DNA from: an uncultured Solobacterium sp.
GTDB taxonomy: Bacteria > Bacillota_I > Bacilli_A > Erysipelotrichales > Erysipelotrichaceae
Reading direction: 5' to 3'
DNA: 61,838 nt
Assembly (NCBI GenBank): GCA_900547815.1
Contig: URHY01000003.1
Coordinates: forward strand, 1-61,838
A model generated the notes under the pieces. The model was not told the DNA's origin, made no database searches, and was given only the letters and a program-made list of their open reading frames with translations. Shown here one piece after another: positions 54,117 through 61,838 of this stretch. A program made the position numbers and the translations under genes. Each line of letters starts with the position of its first letter. Within the stretch, counting starts at the first letter, position 1.

Positions 54117-54425
54117 ATGGTAATCGTAGCCGTAATTATGATGCTTGTACTTGGTGCAGTACTTGGCTTAGGTCTAGGTGTTGCCGACAAATATTTAAAA
54201 GTAGAAGCGGATGTACGTGTTGAAAAAGTAACATCATTACTACCTGGTTATAACTGTGGTGGTTGTGGATTCCCTGGATGTAGTGGTATGGCTGAAGCTT
54301 TGGTTTCAAAAGATATGGATCATATCGCATGTAAACCTTGTAAAGCTGACAAGCGTCAAGAAATCATTGATTACTTGAAAAATACACCAGGACCTGATGG
54401 TTCAACTATTGAAGTAAAAGGATAA
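54117..54425 (+). CDS. rnfB: RNF complex subunit B, very short form
   Basis: Only 102 residues. There is an N-terminal membrane helix (about 3-22), then the RnfB-type [4Fe-4S] domain with N-C-G-G-C-G-F-P-G-C and the fourth ligand in A-C-K-P-C. The ferredoxin-like domains with two or more further clusters, found in the 180-330-residue RnfB of other bacteria, are missing. A terminator follows the stop immediately and then rqcH converges, so the missing part is not encoded next to it. AGGGAGA precedes the ATG. Confidence 0.88.
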   Translation: MVIVAVIMMLVLGAVLGLGLGVADKYLKVEADVRVEKVTSLLPGYNCGGCGFPGCSGMAEALVSKDMDHIACKPCKADKRQEIIDYLKNTPGPDGSTIEVKG

Positions 54426-54428
54426 AAG

Positions 54429-54457
54429 AAAGAGATGGATATTCCATCTCTTTTACT
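54429..54457. terminator. bidirectional terminator of rnf operon and rqcH
   Basis: AAAGAGATGG (54429-54438) pairs with CCATCTCTTT (54444-54453), five-base loop, T on both sides. Confidence 0.88.
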
Positions 54458-56087
54458 TTACCTGATGATTTTTAATGACATCTAATAGATAAGTTTCATC
54501 TGGATCAATATAAATTGTTTTATTGGATTTCATGGTCACAAAGCCAATCTTCGATCCAGGTACCTTTTTGATTTGGGAAATCAAACAATAGTCAACAGGT
54601 ACTGAACTTGAATCTTTACCTTTTGAGTAATAGGCGGCTAGTTGAGCACATAACCGGATTTGTTGTTCTGTAAAGTCATCACTTTTTAAAAGGACATGAG
54701 ATCCGTGATAGTCTTTAACGTGAAACCATAAGTCATTTTTGCGTGAGATTTGATGTGTTACATAGTTATTTTGAATGTTGTTTTTACCAACATATATTTC
54801 ACAATCATCGAATACAAGATGAAGAACATTTGGCTTATTGTTCTTCTTTTTTCTTTTGTTTTCTTTTTTAGGCATTAAAACATGCTGCTTGATCAATTCC
54901 TCACGAATTTCTCCGGCATCATATACGCTGCAATGTTGAAGTTGTTCTTCAAGTTGTGTATAGTATTCAATATCTTCTTTGCATTGTTTGATTTGTTCTT
55001 CTAGAATGACTAAACTTCGTTTCATTTTGTGATATTTCTGGTAGTACTTATTAGCATTTGTTTTTAGATCATAACGCATATCAATGGGGATTTTTACATC
55101 TTCATTTGTTTCAAAAGAAGGTAAGACGATGGTCTTTTCTTTTTTGATTTGGTACATGTACGCAAAGATCAAGTCTCCATATTCTTGATATTTATGATAG
55201 TCTTTTCCATCTTCTAAGGCTTGTTCTAGCTTTGGAAGTTTTTTTATTTGTTTCGTCTTTTCTTTATCGACTGTACGAATGATGTCGCCATATTGTTCTT
55301 TGATACGTTTCTTTTGTTCATCTTCTTCATATAAATGATTTAAGCCTTCCATAATCGAATAGGTTTTTGATTGTTCATTTAAATGTTTTAATTCAATACA
55401 ATGAAAATCTTTTTTATAGATATATAAAGTGTTTGAATGAATAATTTCATTTAATATATCGATATATTTTTCGTTATTTTTTATACGATAAATAAATTCA
55501 TTTGAAAGTAATGGAGAAAAGCCATAGATTTGTTTGACTAGGCTTTGATCTAGATCAACATCCTGAATCTCAAATGGATTTTTCTTTTCCGGTTGAGCAG
55601 GTGCTACATATTTTGCGCCTGGATGAATGAATCGTTTGGCATTTTCATATACGGGAATACGTTTTAGTGCATCTACAATAATGCCATCTTTTACTAAAAT
55701 AAGATTGGCATATTTTCCCATAAGTTCGATGTTAAGGTCGTATTTAACAAGGTCTTGAAATTCGTTGCGACAAGATAGGTGTAAACATAAAATGCGGTCG
55801 TAGCCTACTTGTTCAAATGACTCGACAATAGCTTGTGAGCATAGTTTTCTTAAGACCATCACAAAGTTAGATGGTTCGGGTTGAATGCCGGGAATAAAGT
55901 TTGCGATATATACACGGTTTGTGTTGGAGTGTACATTTATCACCAGTTTTTGATTTCCTTCATTACGTGTATGTAAATGAATCAATATTTCTTCATCGCT
56001 AATATTTTGTATTTTACCAATTTTACATGGGGTATATGCGTTTAATTTTTGTTGAATATTATATAAAAATAATCCGTCAATAGCCAT
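54453..56087 (-). CDS. rqcH: RqcH/Rqc2 (NFACT protein, ribosome quality control)
   Basis: RqcH binds obstructed 50S subunits and adds C-terminal alanine tails to stalled chains. The 544 residues have the NFACT-N domain at the start (G-L-F-L-Y-N-I-Q-Q-K-L), a helix-hairpin-helix and long coiled coil in the middle (about 270-400), and the NFACT-R domain near the end (N-D-L-W-F-H-V-K-D-Y-H-G-S-H-V). AGGAGG precedes the ATG on the minus strand. Older annotations call it fibronectin-binding protein. YlmH in this window works in the same pathway. Confidence 0.93.
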   Translation of the reverse strand: MAIDGLFLYNIQQKLNAYTPCKIGKIQNISDEEILIHLHTRNEGNQKLVINVHSNTNRVYIANFIPGIQPEPSNFVMVLRKLCSQAIVESFEQVGYDRILCLHLSCRNEFQDLVKYDLNIELMGKYANLILVKDGIIVDALKRIPVYENAKRFIHPGAKYVAPAQPEKKNPFEIQDVDLDQSLVKQIYGFSPLLSNEFIYRIKNNEKYIDILNEIIHSNTLYIYKKDFHCIELKHLNEQSKTYSIMEGLNHLYEEDEQKKRIKEQYGDIIRTVDKEKTKQIKKLPKLEQALEDGKDYHKYQEYGDLIFAYMYQIKKEKTIVLPSFETNEDVKIPIDMRYDLKTNANKYYQKYHKMKRSLVILEEQIKQCKEDIEYYTQLEEQLQHCSVYDAGEIREELIKQHVLMPKKENKRKKKNNKPNVLHLVFDDCEIYVGKNNIQNNYVTHQISRKNDLWFHVKDYHGSHVLLKSDDFTEQQIRLCAQLAAYYSKGKDSSSVPVDYCLISQIKKVPGSKIGFVTMKSNKTIYIDPDETYLLDVIKNHQVK

Positions 56088-56135
56088 AATAATCCTCCTT
56101 AGTCTGTTAAGAATTATATCATAGTTAAATTAAAT

Positions 56136-56164
56136 TTGACACACATGGTTTGGACTTGTAAAAT
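56136..56164 (+). promoter_or_regulatory. gmk promoter
   Basis: TTGACA (56136-56141), 17-bp spacer, TAAAAT (56159-56164). Near consensus. Transcription would begin about 56171. Confidence 0.8.
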
Positions 56165-56192
56165 GGATGAAAAGAGGGAGTGCAAGATTGAC

Positions 56193-56771
56193 ATGCAAAG
56201 AGGTTTATTAATTATTTTGAGTGGTCCTAGTGGTGTTGGAAAAGGAACAATTCGAAAATATTTTGAAACAGATGAACGTTTAAATTTGGCTTACTCTACG
56301 TCTATGACAACACGTAAACCACGTGCTGGGGAAGTTGACGGAAGAGATTATTTTTTCTCAAGTCGCGAAGATTTTGAGAAAGCCATTCAAGAAGGTGGTC
56401 TTTTGGAGTGGGCCGAATTTGTTGGAAACTATTATGGAACACCTTTAAAAGAAGTAAATCGTTTACGTGATGAAGGAAAAAATGTCTTATTGGAAATTGA
56501 AGTACAGGGAGCTATTCAGGTACAAGAAAAGTGTCCGGATGCGATTTCAATCTTTATTATTCCACCTTCAATGGAGGAATTGGAAAGGCGTATTCGTGGT
56601 CGCAGTACAGAGCCTGAAGAAATCATTCAACAAAGACTTGCCAAGGCGAGTAATGAGATGAAGATGGTATCTCAATACAAGTATATTGTATGTAATGATG
56701 ATCCAAAGCTTGCTGCTGAATTAATCAAAACAATTATTCTTCGACATGTTGAGCTTGAAGAAAACAAATAG
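56193..56771 (+). CDS. gmk: guanylate kinase
   Basis: It phosphorylates GMP to GDP. The 192 residues have the P-loop S-G-P-S-G-V-G-K-G-T near residue 11, the GMP site (T-T-R-K-P-R-A-G-E-V-D-G-R-D-Y), and L-L-E-I-E-V-Q-G-A. The ATG reading MQRGLL is chosen: the promoter puts the transcript start near 56171, ruling out earlier in-frame starts. GAGGGAG lies upstream at a somewhat long distance of 12 bases. gmk does not run with rpoZ here. Confidence 0.94.
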   Translation: MQRGLLIILSGPSGVGKGTIRKYFETDERLNLAYSTSMTTRKPRAGEVDGRDYFFSSREDFEKAIQEGGLLEWAEFVGNYYGTPLKEVNRLRDEGKNVLLEIEVQGAIQVQEKCPDAISIFIIPPSMEELERRIRGRSTEPEEIIQQRLAKASNEMKMVSQYKYIVCNDDPKLAAELIKTIILRHVELEENK

Positions 56772-56800
56772 TTGCAAATAATGTTATTTTGTGCTATAAA
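56772..56800 (+). promoter_or_regulatory. rimP-nusA-infB operon promoter
   Basis: TTGCAA (56772-56777), 17-bp spacer, TATAAA (56795-56800) with an extended TG motif. The -35 box starts at the base after the gmk stop. Confidence 0.7.
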
Positions 56801-56818
56801 TTATGTGTATAGAAATTC

Positions 56819-56842
56819 AAGGAGTGGTTCGTACCACTCCTT
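56819..56842 (+). promoter_or_regulatory. 10-bp hairpin in the rimP leader
   Basis: AAGGAGTGGT pairs perfectly with ACCACTCCTT around TCGT, then CTGTTTTG. It is 26 bases before rimP and after the promoter. It has only a weak T-run, so it could be an attenuator or a protective 5' hairpin. The AGGAG of its 5' arm is hidden in the stem. Confidence 0.65.
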
Positions 56843-56867
56843 CTGTTTTGCTACTAAGGAGAAATGT

Positions 56868-57326
56868 ATGAACAATCTTAAAGAATGGATTGAAGAAGTT
56901 CTTAATGAAAACGGATGTCATTTGTACGATCTTGAATGGATCACAAATCAAGGAACACCTTTATTAAGAGTTTCAGTTGAAAAAGAAGACGGTACAATGG
57001 ATTTGGATACTTGTGCATCTTGCTCAGATGTAATTGGACAAATGCTTGATGAAAAAGACTGGTATGCTCATGAATACATGCTTGAAGTTTGTTCGCCAGG
57101 AGCTGAAAGAGAACTTAGAACAGATGAAGAAATTCAAAGAGCTGTTGGCAAATATGTATTTGTTAAGATGAAAGATCCAAAACAAGGTTTAGATCAAGTG
57201 GTTGGTGATCTTATTGAAGCTACAGAAAATGATGTGACAATTTCTTATCGTGATAAAACAAGAACAAAAAAGATCACAATCAAAAAGAGTAACATTCAGC
57301 TGATAATGACAGCTGTAAAAGTATAG
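56868..57326 (+). CDS. rimP: ribosome maturation factor RimP
   Basis: A 152-residue 30S maturation factor. It has an N-terminal domain (W-I-E-E-V-L-N-E-N-G-C-H-L-Y-D-L-E-W), the typical E-V-C-S-P-G-A-E-R-E-L segment in the middle, and a C-terminal Sm-like barrel. The start at MNNLKEW follows AAGGAGA. It is the first gene of the conserved rimP-nusA-rnpM-ylxQ-infB-rbfA operon. Confidence 0.93.
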   Translation: MNNLKEWIEEVLNENGCHLYDLEWITNQGTPLLRVSVEKEDGTMDLDTCASCSDVIGQMLDEKDWYAHEYMLEVCSPGAERELRTDEEIQRAVGKYVFVKMKDPKQGLDQVVGDLIEATENDVTISYRDKTRTKKITIKKSNIQLIMTAVKV

Positions 57327-57336
57327 GAGAATAAAA

Positions 57337-58959
57337 ATGAAACCAAAAATTAAAGTTGAAGATTTAGCTAAAGCTCTACAGGGTATTGAAACAGATCGTC
57401 AATTAACTAAGGAAATCGTTGAAGATGCATTGAAAGAAGCTTTGACAAAAGCATACCGTAAACATATCGAAATTCCAGATGCTTATGTTCGTGTTGACAT
57501 TGTTGATGGCGCAATCCACATTTACCACGAGCGTATGGTTGTGGAAGAAGTTGAAGATGACGAATTAGAAATCGAATTAGAGGAAGCTCAAAAAGAAAAT
57601 CCAAACATCCAATTAGGTGATATGGTAGGAGAAGAAGTTGACTTCAAAGACTTTGATCGTGCTGCTGTTGTACTTGCTAAAAATGTTATGAAACAAAAGA
57701 TTCGTGAGGCTGAAAAAGCATTGGTTTACGAAGAATATTGTGACAAAGTGGATGAAATGGTATTAGGTACTGTTGAAACTGTAGAAGAAAAATTTGTTAT
57801 TGTAAATATTGGTAAAACATTTGCCGTAATGAAAAAATCAGCACAAATTCCAACTGAACATTATAAAGAAGGCGACAACATTTTAGTTGTGATTACAGAA
57901 GTAAATAAAGAAACTAAGGGTGCGCAAGTCTTAGTATCTCGTGCTACTCCAGTATTTGTTCGTCGTTTGTTCGAACGTGAAGTTCCTGAAATCTATAATG
58001 GAATCATTGAAATCAAAGCGATTGCTCGTGATGCTGGAGAAAGATGTAAAATTGCAGTTTGTTCACACAATGAAAACATTGATCCAATTGGAGCTTGTAT
58101 TGGTCCTCGTGGAAGTCGTGTACAAACAATCATCAATGAATTAAATGGTGAAAAAATCGATATTTTTGAATGGTCTGATAATATTAGTGAATTAATTGCG
58201 AATGCATTAAGTCCTAGTACTGGTGTTGCGGTCATTCCAAATGAAGCAGTCAAAGATGGTTTGATCGTTGTTGTTCCTGATAATCAATTGTCATTGGCAA
58301 TTGGTAAGCGTGGAAAAAATGCACGTTTAGCTGTTAAATTAACAAACCACAAAATCGATATCAAATCTGAAAGCGAAATGCAGGAATTAGGTATCGACTA
58401 CATGGCTATCAGCGCTAAAATGCAAGAAGAGTATGAAGAAAAGAAGGCGAAAGAACGTGCTTATAAACAACAACAAAAGATTGATGAATTAAAATCAAAT
58501 GAAGCAGAAATCGAAAATATTGATGTTGCTGATTTCACTTATGAAGATGAAGAAGTAGATGCAGTTGAAGAACATGCTGAAGATACTTTATTTGAAAAAG
58601 AAAATTCAGTTGAAGAAAACTCTGTTGTAGAAAAACAAGTTGATGAAATGGAAGAATTGGCTCGTATTGCAAAACAAAACCGCAAAGAAAAAACGGCTGC
58701 CGATGTAAAAGAATATACTTCTAAGTTCGAATCTATGGCAGATGCTTCAAATAAACAGGAAGAGGTTGCTTCTAAGCCTAAAAAAGAAAAGGTTGAAGAA
58801 AAGAAACCGGTTGAAGTTAAGAAATTTAACTATGAAGACATGAAACCTATCTATTCAGATGAAGAGTTAGCAGAAATCGAAGAACAGGAATATGAAGATG
58901 AAAATAACTGGGATGATGATGTTGACTATGAAGAATATGATGAATATTATGATGACTAG
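57337..58959 (+). CDS. nusA: transcription factor NusA with long acidic C-terminus
   Basis: NusA controls pausing, termination and antitermination. In order: N-terminal RNAP-binding domain, S1 domain (about 135-200), KH1 and KH2 (G-P-R-G-S-R-V-Q near 258; G-K-R-G-K-N-A-R near 325). The last 170 residues are an acidic, Glu-rich tail. At 540 it is far longer than the 371 of Bacillus NusA; the extra part is the tail and is probably disordered. AGGAG precedes the ATG. Confidence 0.95.
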   Translation: MKPKIKVEDLAKALQGIETDRQLTKEIVEDALKEALTKAYRKHIEIPDAYVRVDIVDGAIHIYHERMVVEEVEDDELEIELEEAQKENPNIQLGDMVGEEVDFKDFDRAAVVLAKNVMKQKIREAEKALVYEEYCDKVDEMVLGTVETVEEKFVIVNIGKTFAVMKKSAQIPTEHYKEGDNILVVITEVNKETKGAQVLVSRATPVFVRRLFEREVPEIYNGIIEIKAIARDAGERCKIAVCSHNENIDPIGACIGPRGSRVQTIINELNGEKIDIFEWSDNISELIANALSPSTGVAVIPNEAVKDGLIVVVPDNQLSLAIGKRGKNARLAVKLTNHKIDIKSESEMQELGIDYMAISAKMQEEYEEKKAKERAYKQQQKIDELKSNEAEIENIDVADFTYEDEEVDAVEEHAEDTLFEKENSVEENSVVEKQVDEMEELARIAKQNRKEKTAADVKEYTSKFESMADASNKQEEVASKPKKEKVEEKKPVEVKKFNYEDMKPIYSDEELAEIEEQEYEDENNWDDDVDYEEYDEYYDD

Positions 58960-58970
58960 GAGTTGGCTTC

Positions 58971-59231
58971 ATGCGTAAGATTCCAATGCGAAAATGTGTC
59001 GTAACACAAGAACGTTTCCCCAAAAAGGATTTGATTCGAGTTGTACGTACACCTGAGAAAACAGTTGAGATCGATTTGACAGGTAAAAAGAATGGACATG
59101 GAGCTTATATCTCTAAAAGCTTAGAAACATTGGCTCTTGCCAAAAAGAATAAAGCTTTACAAAGAGCTTTAGAAATTGAAATTCCAGATGAGGTTTATCA
59201 GGAATTAGAAACTATTATTACCAATGAATAA
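58971..59231 (+). CDS. rnpM: RNase P modulator RnpM (YlxR)
   Basis: An 86-residue DUF448 protein. The signature is M-R-K-C-V-V-T-Q-E-R-F-P-K-K-D-L-I-R-V-V-R near the start, then G-H-G-A-Y-I-S-K-S. Relatives bind RNA and modulate RNase P. The ATG follows TAGGAGTTGG. It overlaps ylxQ by eight bases. Confidence 0.9.
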   Translation: MRKIPMRKCVVTQERFPKKDLIRVVRTPEKTVEIDLTGKKNGHGAYISKSLETLALAKKNKALQRALEIEIPDEVYQELETIITNE

Positions 59232-59514
59232 AGTTACGAATTTGATACAATTAGCTTATCGAGCTGGAAAAGTGGCAAAGGGTGATTCTTTACTTGTTAG
59301 TATTCAAAAATCTCAAGCAAAACTTGTACTTGTATCTTCTTTATGCGGACAAAATCGTATGAAGAAGATTCAGGATAAATGCACATATTATAATGTGCCA
59401 TATAGAGTAGTAGAACCATCTATATTAGATGATGTTTCTTATAAAAAGATGAGTGCTATTGCGATTGTAGATAGTGGCTTTGCCAAAGCGATTATCGAAA
59501 AGATGAAAGGTTAG
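59224..59514 (+). CDS. ylxQ: L7Ae-family RNA-binding protein YlxQ
   Basis: A 96-residue L7Ae/L30e-fold protein that would bind kink-turn RNA. Markers: [11 protein letters not shown] near residue 11, a K-L-V-L-V-S-S segment near 35, and the closing [11 protein letters not shown]. The specific RNA is unknown. It is always between rnpM and infB in Bacillota. It overlaps rnpM. Confidence 0.9.
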   Translation: MNKVTNLIQLAYRAGKVAKGDSLLVSIQKSQAKLVLVSSLCGQNRMKKIQDKCTYYNVPYRVVEPSILDDVSYKKMSAIAIVDSGFAKAIIEKMKG

Positions 59515-59522
59515 GTGATTCG

Positions 59523-61376
59523 ATGGCTTATAACAACAACAATAAAAACAAAAAGAAACCAAATCGAAAAGGGCATAAGAGTTCGCATCAGTCTAATGCA
59601 CCTAAGAAAGAAGAAGCAGTAAAGGAAATCACATATAGTGATGCGATTACTGTTGGTCAGTTAGCACAGTTGCTTCACAAAAATAGTTCTGAAATCATTA
59701 AATTCTTATTTATGATGGGGAATATGTCAACAATTAATACAGTGTTATCCGATGAGGATATTGAATTGATCTGTATGAATTTCAATGTAGAAGTACATAA
59801 AGAAATTGTTGTTGACGAAGATGATATTGAAGAACAACTTCAAAATGTAGAAGAAGATGAATCTAAATTAGTTCCTCGTCCTCCTGTTGTCACAATCATG
59901 GGTCACGTTGACCATGGTAAAACAACATTATTGGATACAATTCGTAAAGCGAATGTAACTGAAAATGAATTTGGTGGTATCACACAGCACATTGGTGCAT
60001 ATCAGGTATCATTAAAAGGAAGAAAGGTTACATTCTTAGATACACCAGGTCACGAAGCATTTACTGCTATGCGTGCTCGTGGAGCTGAAGTTACAGATAT
60101 CGTTATTATCGTAGTGGCTGCTGATGATGGTGTGATGCCTCAGACAAAAGAAGCAGTTGACCATGCTAAAGCTGCAGGTGTTCCAATTGTAGTTGCGGTA
60201 AATAAAATTGATAAGCCAGGTGCAAATCCAGATCGTATCATGTCTGAAATGAGCGAACTAGGAATTATGCCTGAAGAATGGGGTGGAGATACAATCTTTA
60301 CTCAAGTATCTGCTAAAAAGGGAACGGGTGTTCCAGAATTATTGGAAACAATGTTGTTAGTGGCAGATATGCAAGAATTAAAAGCTAATCCAGATACAAA
60401 TGCTTCTGGTACAGTAATTGAAGCCAAGTTGGATAAAGGTCGTGGACCTGTTGCCACATTGTTAGTTCAACGTGGTACATTACATACTGGAGATAGTGTT
60501 GTAGTTGGTACTTCTTATGGTCGTGTTCGTAAGATGACAAACGATCGTGGTATGGAAATCAAACATGCTGAACCAAGTTGTCCAGTAGAAATCATTGGTT
60601 TAAATGAAGTTCCTAGAGCTGGTGATGTATTCATGTCTTATGATAGCTATAAGAAGGCTGCTGAAATTGCGGGTCATCGTTTAGATAAACAAATTGAAAA
60701 AGAACGTAATTCAACAAGCGCTATGTCTTTGGAAGATTTGGCAAAGAAAATTGATGAAGGTGATGTTCAAGAAATCAATGTCTTGATCAAAGCCGATGTT
60801 CAAGGTTCTGCCGAAGCTTTAAAGGCAAGTATGGAAAAGCTAGAAGTTGATGGAAATGTTCGTATCAATGTCATCCGTTCAACTGTAGGTACTATTACAG
60901 AATCAGATATATTATTGGCAAGTGCTTCAAATGCGATTATTTATGGATTCAATATTCGTCCAAGTGCTGCTATTCGTAAAAAAGCGGAAGAAGAAGGTGT
61001 TGAAATTCGTTTGCACAACATCATTTATAAAGCTTTAGAAGAATTACAAGCGGCTATGAAGGGTATGCTTGCACCAGTATATGAAGAAGTTGTCATTGGT
61101 CAGGCGGATGTTCGTCAGATTTATAAAGTTAGCAAGGTTGGTACGATTGCCGGATGTATGGTTACAGATGGTAAGATGAAGCGTGATTGTAAAGTACGTT
61201 TGATTCGTGAAGGTATTGTTGTTTATACTGGAAAACTAGGATCATTACGTCGTTTTGAAAATGATGTTAAGGAAGTTATAAATGGTTACGAATGTGGTAT
61301 GACAATTGAAAACTTTAACGATATTAAAGTAGGAGATATTATAGAAGGCTTCGAAGATCAGGAAGTGGAAGAATAG
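59523..61376 (+). CDS. infB: translation initiation factor IF-2
   Basis: IF-2 brings fMet-tRNA to the 30S subunit and promotes subunit joining. The 617 residues have a short basic N-terminus, the IF2-N domain ([20 protein letters not shown] near residue 41), the G domain with G-H-V-D-H-G-K-T-T near 129 and D-T-P-G-H-E-A-F, then domains II to IV. The N-terminal linker is shorter than in Bacillus (716 residues). TTAGGTGATTCG precedes the ATG. Confidence 0.97.
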   Translation: MAYNNNNKNKKKPNRKGHKSSHQSNAPKKEEAVKEITYSDAITVGQLAQLLHKNSSEIIKFLFMMGNMSTINTVLSDEDIELICMNFNVEVHKEIVVDEDDIEEQLQNVEEDESKLVPRPPVVTIMGHVDHGKTTLLDTIRKANVTENEFGGITQHIGAYQVSLKGRKVTFLDTPGHEAFTAMRARGAEVTDIVIIVVAADDGVMPQTKEAVDHAKAAGVPIVVAVNKIDKPGANPDRIMSEMSELGIMPEEWGGDTIFTQVSAKKGTGVPELLETMLLVADMQELKANPDTNASGTVIEAKLDKGRGPVATLLVQRGTLHTGDSVVVGTSYGRVRKMTNDRGMEIKHAEPSCPVEIIGLNEVPRAGDVFMSYDSYKKAAEIAGHRLDKQIEKERNSTSAMSLEDLAKKIDEGDVQEINVLIKADVQGSAEALKASMEKLEVDGNVRINVIRSTVGTITESDILLASASNAIIYGFNIRPSAAIRKKAEEEGVEIRLHNIIYKALEELQAAMKGMLAPVYEEVVIGQADVRQIYKVSKVGTIAGCMVTDGKMKRDCKVRLIREGIVVYTGKLGSLRRFENDVKEVINGYECGMTIENFNDIKVGDIIEGFEDQEVEE

Positions 61377-61377
61377 T

Positions 61378-61716
61378 ATGTCATTAAAAACAGAACGTAT
61401 GGAAATGACAATTCAAAGAGAGATTTCACACATTCTTCAATTTGAATTGAAAAATCCGAACTTAGGTTTTTGCACGGTAACGGATGTACAATGTACAAAT
61501 GATTTATCACAAGCTAAAGTTTATGTTACATTCCTTGGTAAACAAGGGCGTAATGATGCAGGTATGCGTGTTTTAAACCAATCAAAAGGATTTATTCGTT
61601 CCGGTGTTGCAAAGAAAATCAAGATTCGTAAGATGCCTGAATTGATCTTTATTCAAGATACAAGTCTTGAACAGGGAAATAAGATTGAAAACATCTTAAA
61701 GGAAATCGAAAAATAG
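61378..61716 (+). CDS. rbfA: 30S ribosome-binding factor A
   Basis: A 112-residue KH-like cold-shock and 30S maturation factor. Markers: E-R-M-E-M-T-I-Q-R-E-I-S near the start, then V-T-D-V-Q-C-T-N-D-L-S-Q-A-K-V-Y-V, and I-R-K-M-P-E-L-I-F near the end. The start is one base after the infB stop. It ends the operon in this window. Confidence 0.94.
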   Translation: MSLKTERMEMTIQREISHILQFELKNPNLGFCTVTDVQCTNDLSQAKVYVTFLGKQGRNDAGMRVLNQSKGFIRSGVAKKIKIRKMPELIFIQDTSLEQGNKIENILKEIEK

Positions 61717-61765
61717 AGAAGACTTAGTGGCAATGTCATTAAGTTAAGACAATTCTTAAATTTAT

Positions 61766-61800
61766 GAGTCTTACCTATAAATGGGTAGGGCTCTTTTTTT
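61766..61800 (+). terminator. terminator of the rimP-rbfA operon
   Basis: GAGTCTTACC (61766-61775) pairs, with G-U pairs, with GGTAGGGCTC (61784-61793), eight-base loop, then a run of T. TTGACA at 61823-61828 may be the -35 box of the next gene, which lies beyond the window. Confidence 0.75.
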
Positions 61801-61838
61801 GTGCAAGAAGTGTAAAAAACACTTGACAAGCCAAAAAG

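Noticed and set aside
1..61838. tRNA genes, rRNA, CRISPR arrays, complete IS elements, prophage
   Set aside because: None was found by eye; no cloverleaf, direct-repeat array or transposase was seen. A computed scan (tRNAscan, CRISPR finder) would settle it.

Overview
The window is AT-rich chromosomal DNA of a Bacillota (Firmicutes). Supporting signs are T-box leaders before leuS, tyrS and ileS, strong AGGAGG ribosome sites, a comG pseudopilus operon, SepF, YlmH, DgkA and RqcH, and a region syntenic with the Bacillus trmB/ytpP/murC/ytxGH/ccpA locus. No sporulation gene is seen where Bacillus has gpr and spoIIP (between rpsT and lepA). That, a MEP isoprenoid pathway (ispG, ispH) and an RNF complex fit a non-sporulating anaerobe such as an Erysipelotrichia member. 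The taxonomy is inference. Nearly all of the window is core chromosome; there is no tRNA, rRNA, CRISPR array, prophage or intact insertion sequence.

Layout: holA (164-1105) and rpsT are the usual convergent neighbours, but here a small accessory patch separates them: a decayed AAA-ATPase fragment and a YafQ/DinJ-type toxin-antitoxin pair. Next come fmt-lepA-hemW, rpsO (structured leader), pnp, and pepV-trmB-thioredoxin-like-unknown acidic protein-murC. An AAA/DUF4143 ATPase separates these from a ytxG/ytxH/ccpA-like operon. The ybeY-dgkA-era-recO-HD cluster leads to glyS-dnaG-rpoD-trmK. IspH, cshB-nfo and ispG follow, then a class B penicillin-binding protein, rpmG, a metallo-hydrolase and a seven-gene comG operon. 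That operon includes a 53-residue ComGE with a TTG start.

From 36 to 48 kb the theme is translation and amino-acid control: T-box leuS, a FemAB aminoacyltransferase, T-box tyrS, a radical SAM protein, DAHP synthase, hpf, sepF-ylmH and T-box ileS. DAHP synthase has what looks like a classical leader-peptide attenuator: a 13-codon ORF reading His-Phe-Tyr-Phe-Tyr-Phe, followed by mutually exclusive hairpins. This is the most striking regulatory element in the window.

From 48.5 to 54.4 kb apbE (flavin transferase) faces a divergent rnfCDGEA-x-B operon. Its RnfB is only 102 residues and lacks the ferredoxin-type clusters. An unrecognised 60-residue membrane-anchored Cys-rich protein (x) sits between rnfA and rnfB. 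The window ends with rqcH, gmk and the rimP-nusA-rnpM-ylxQ-infB-rbfA operon.

Recurring traits: four genes (holA, ybeY, ispH, apbE) have a -10 box exactly six bases before the ATG and no ribosome site, so they look leaderless. Several terminators are built into the last codons of genes.
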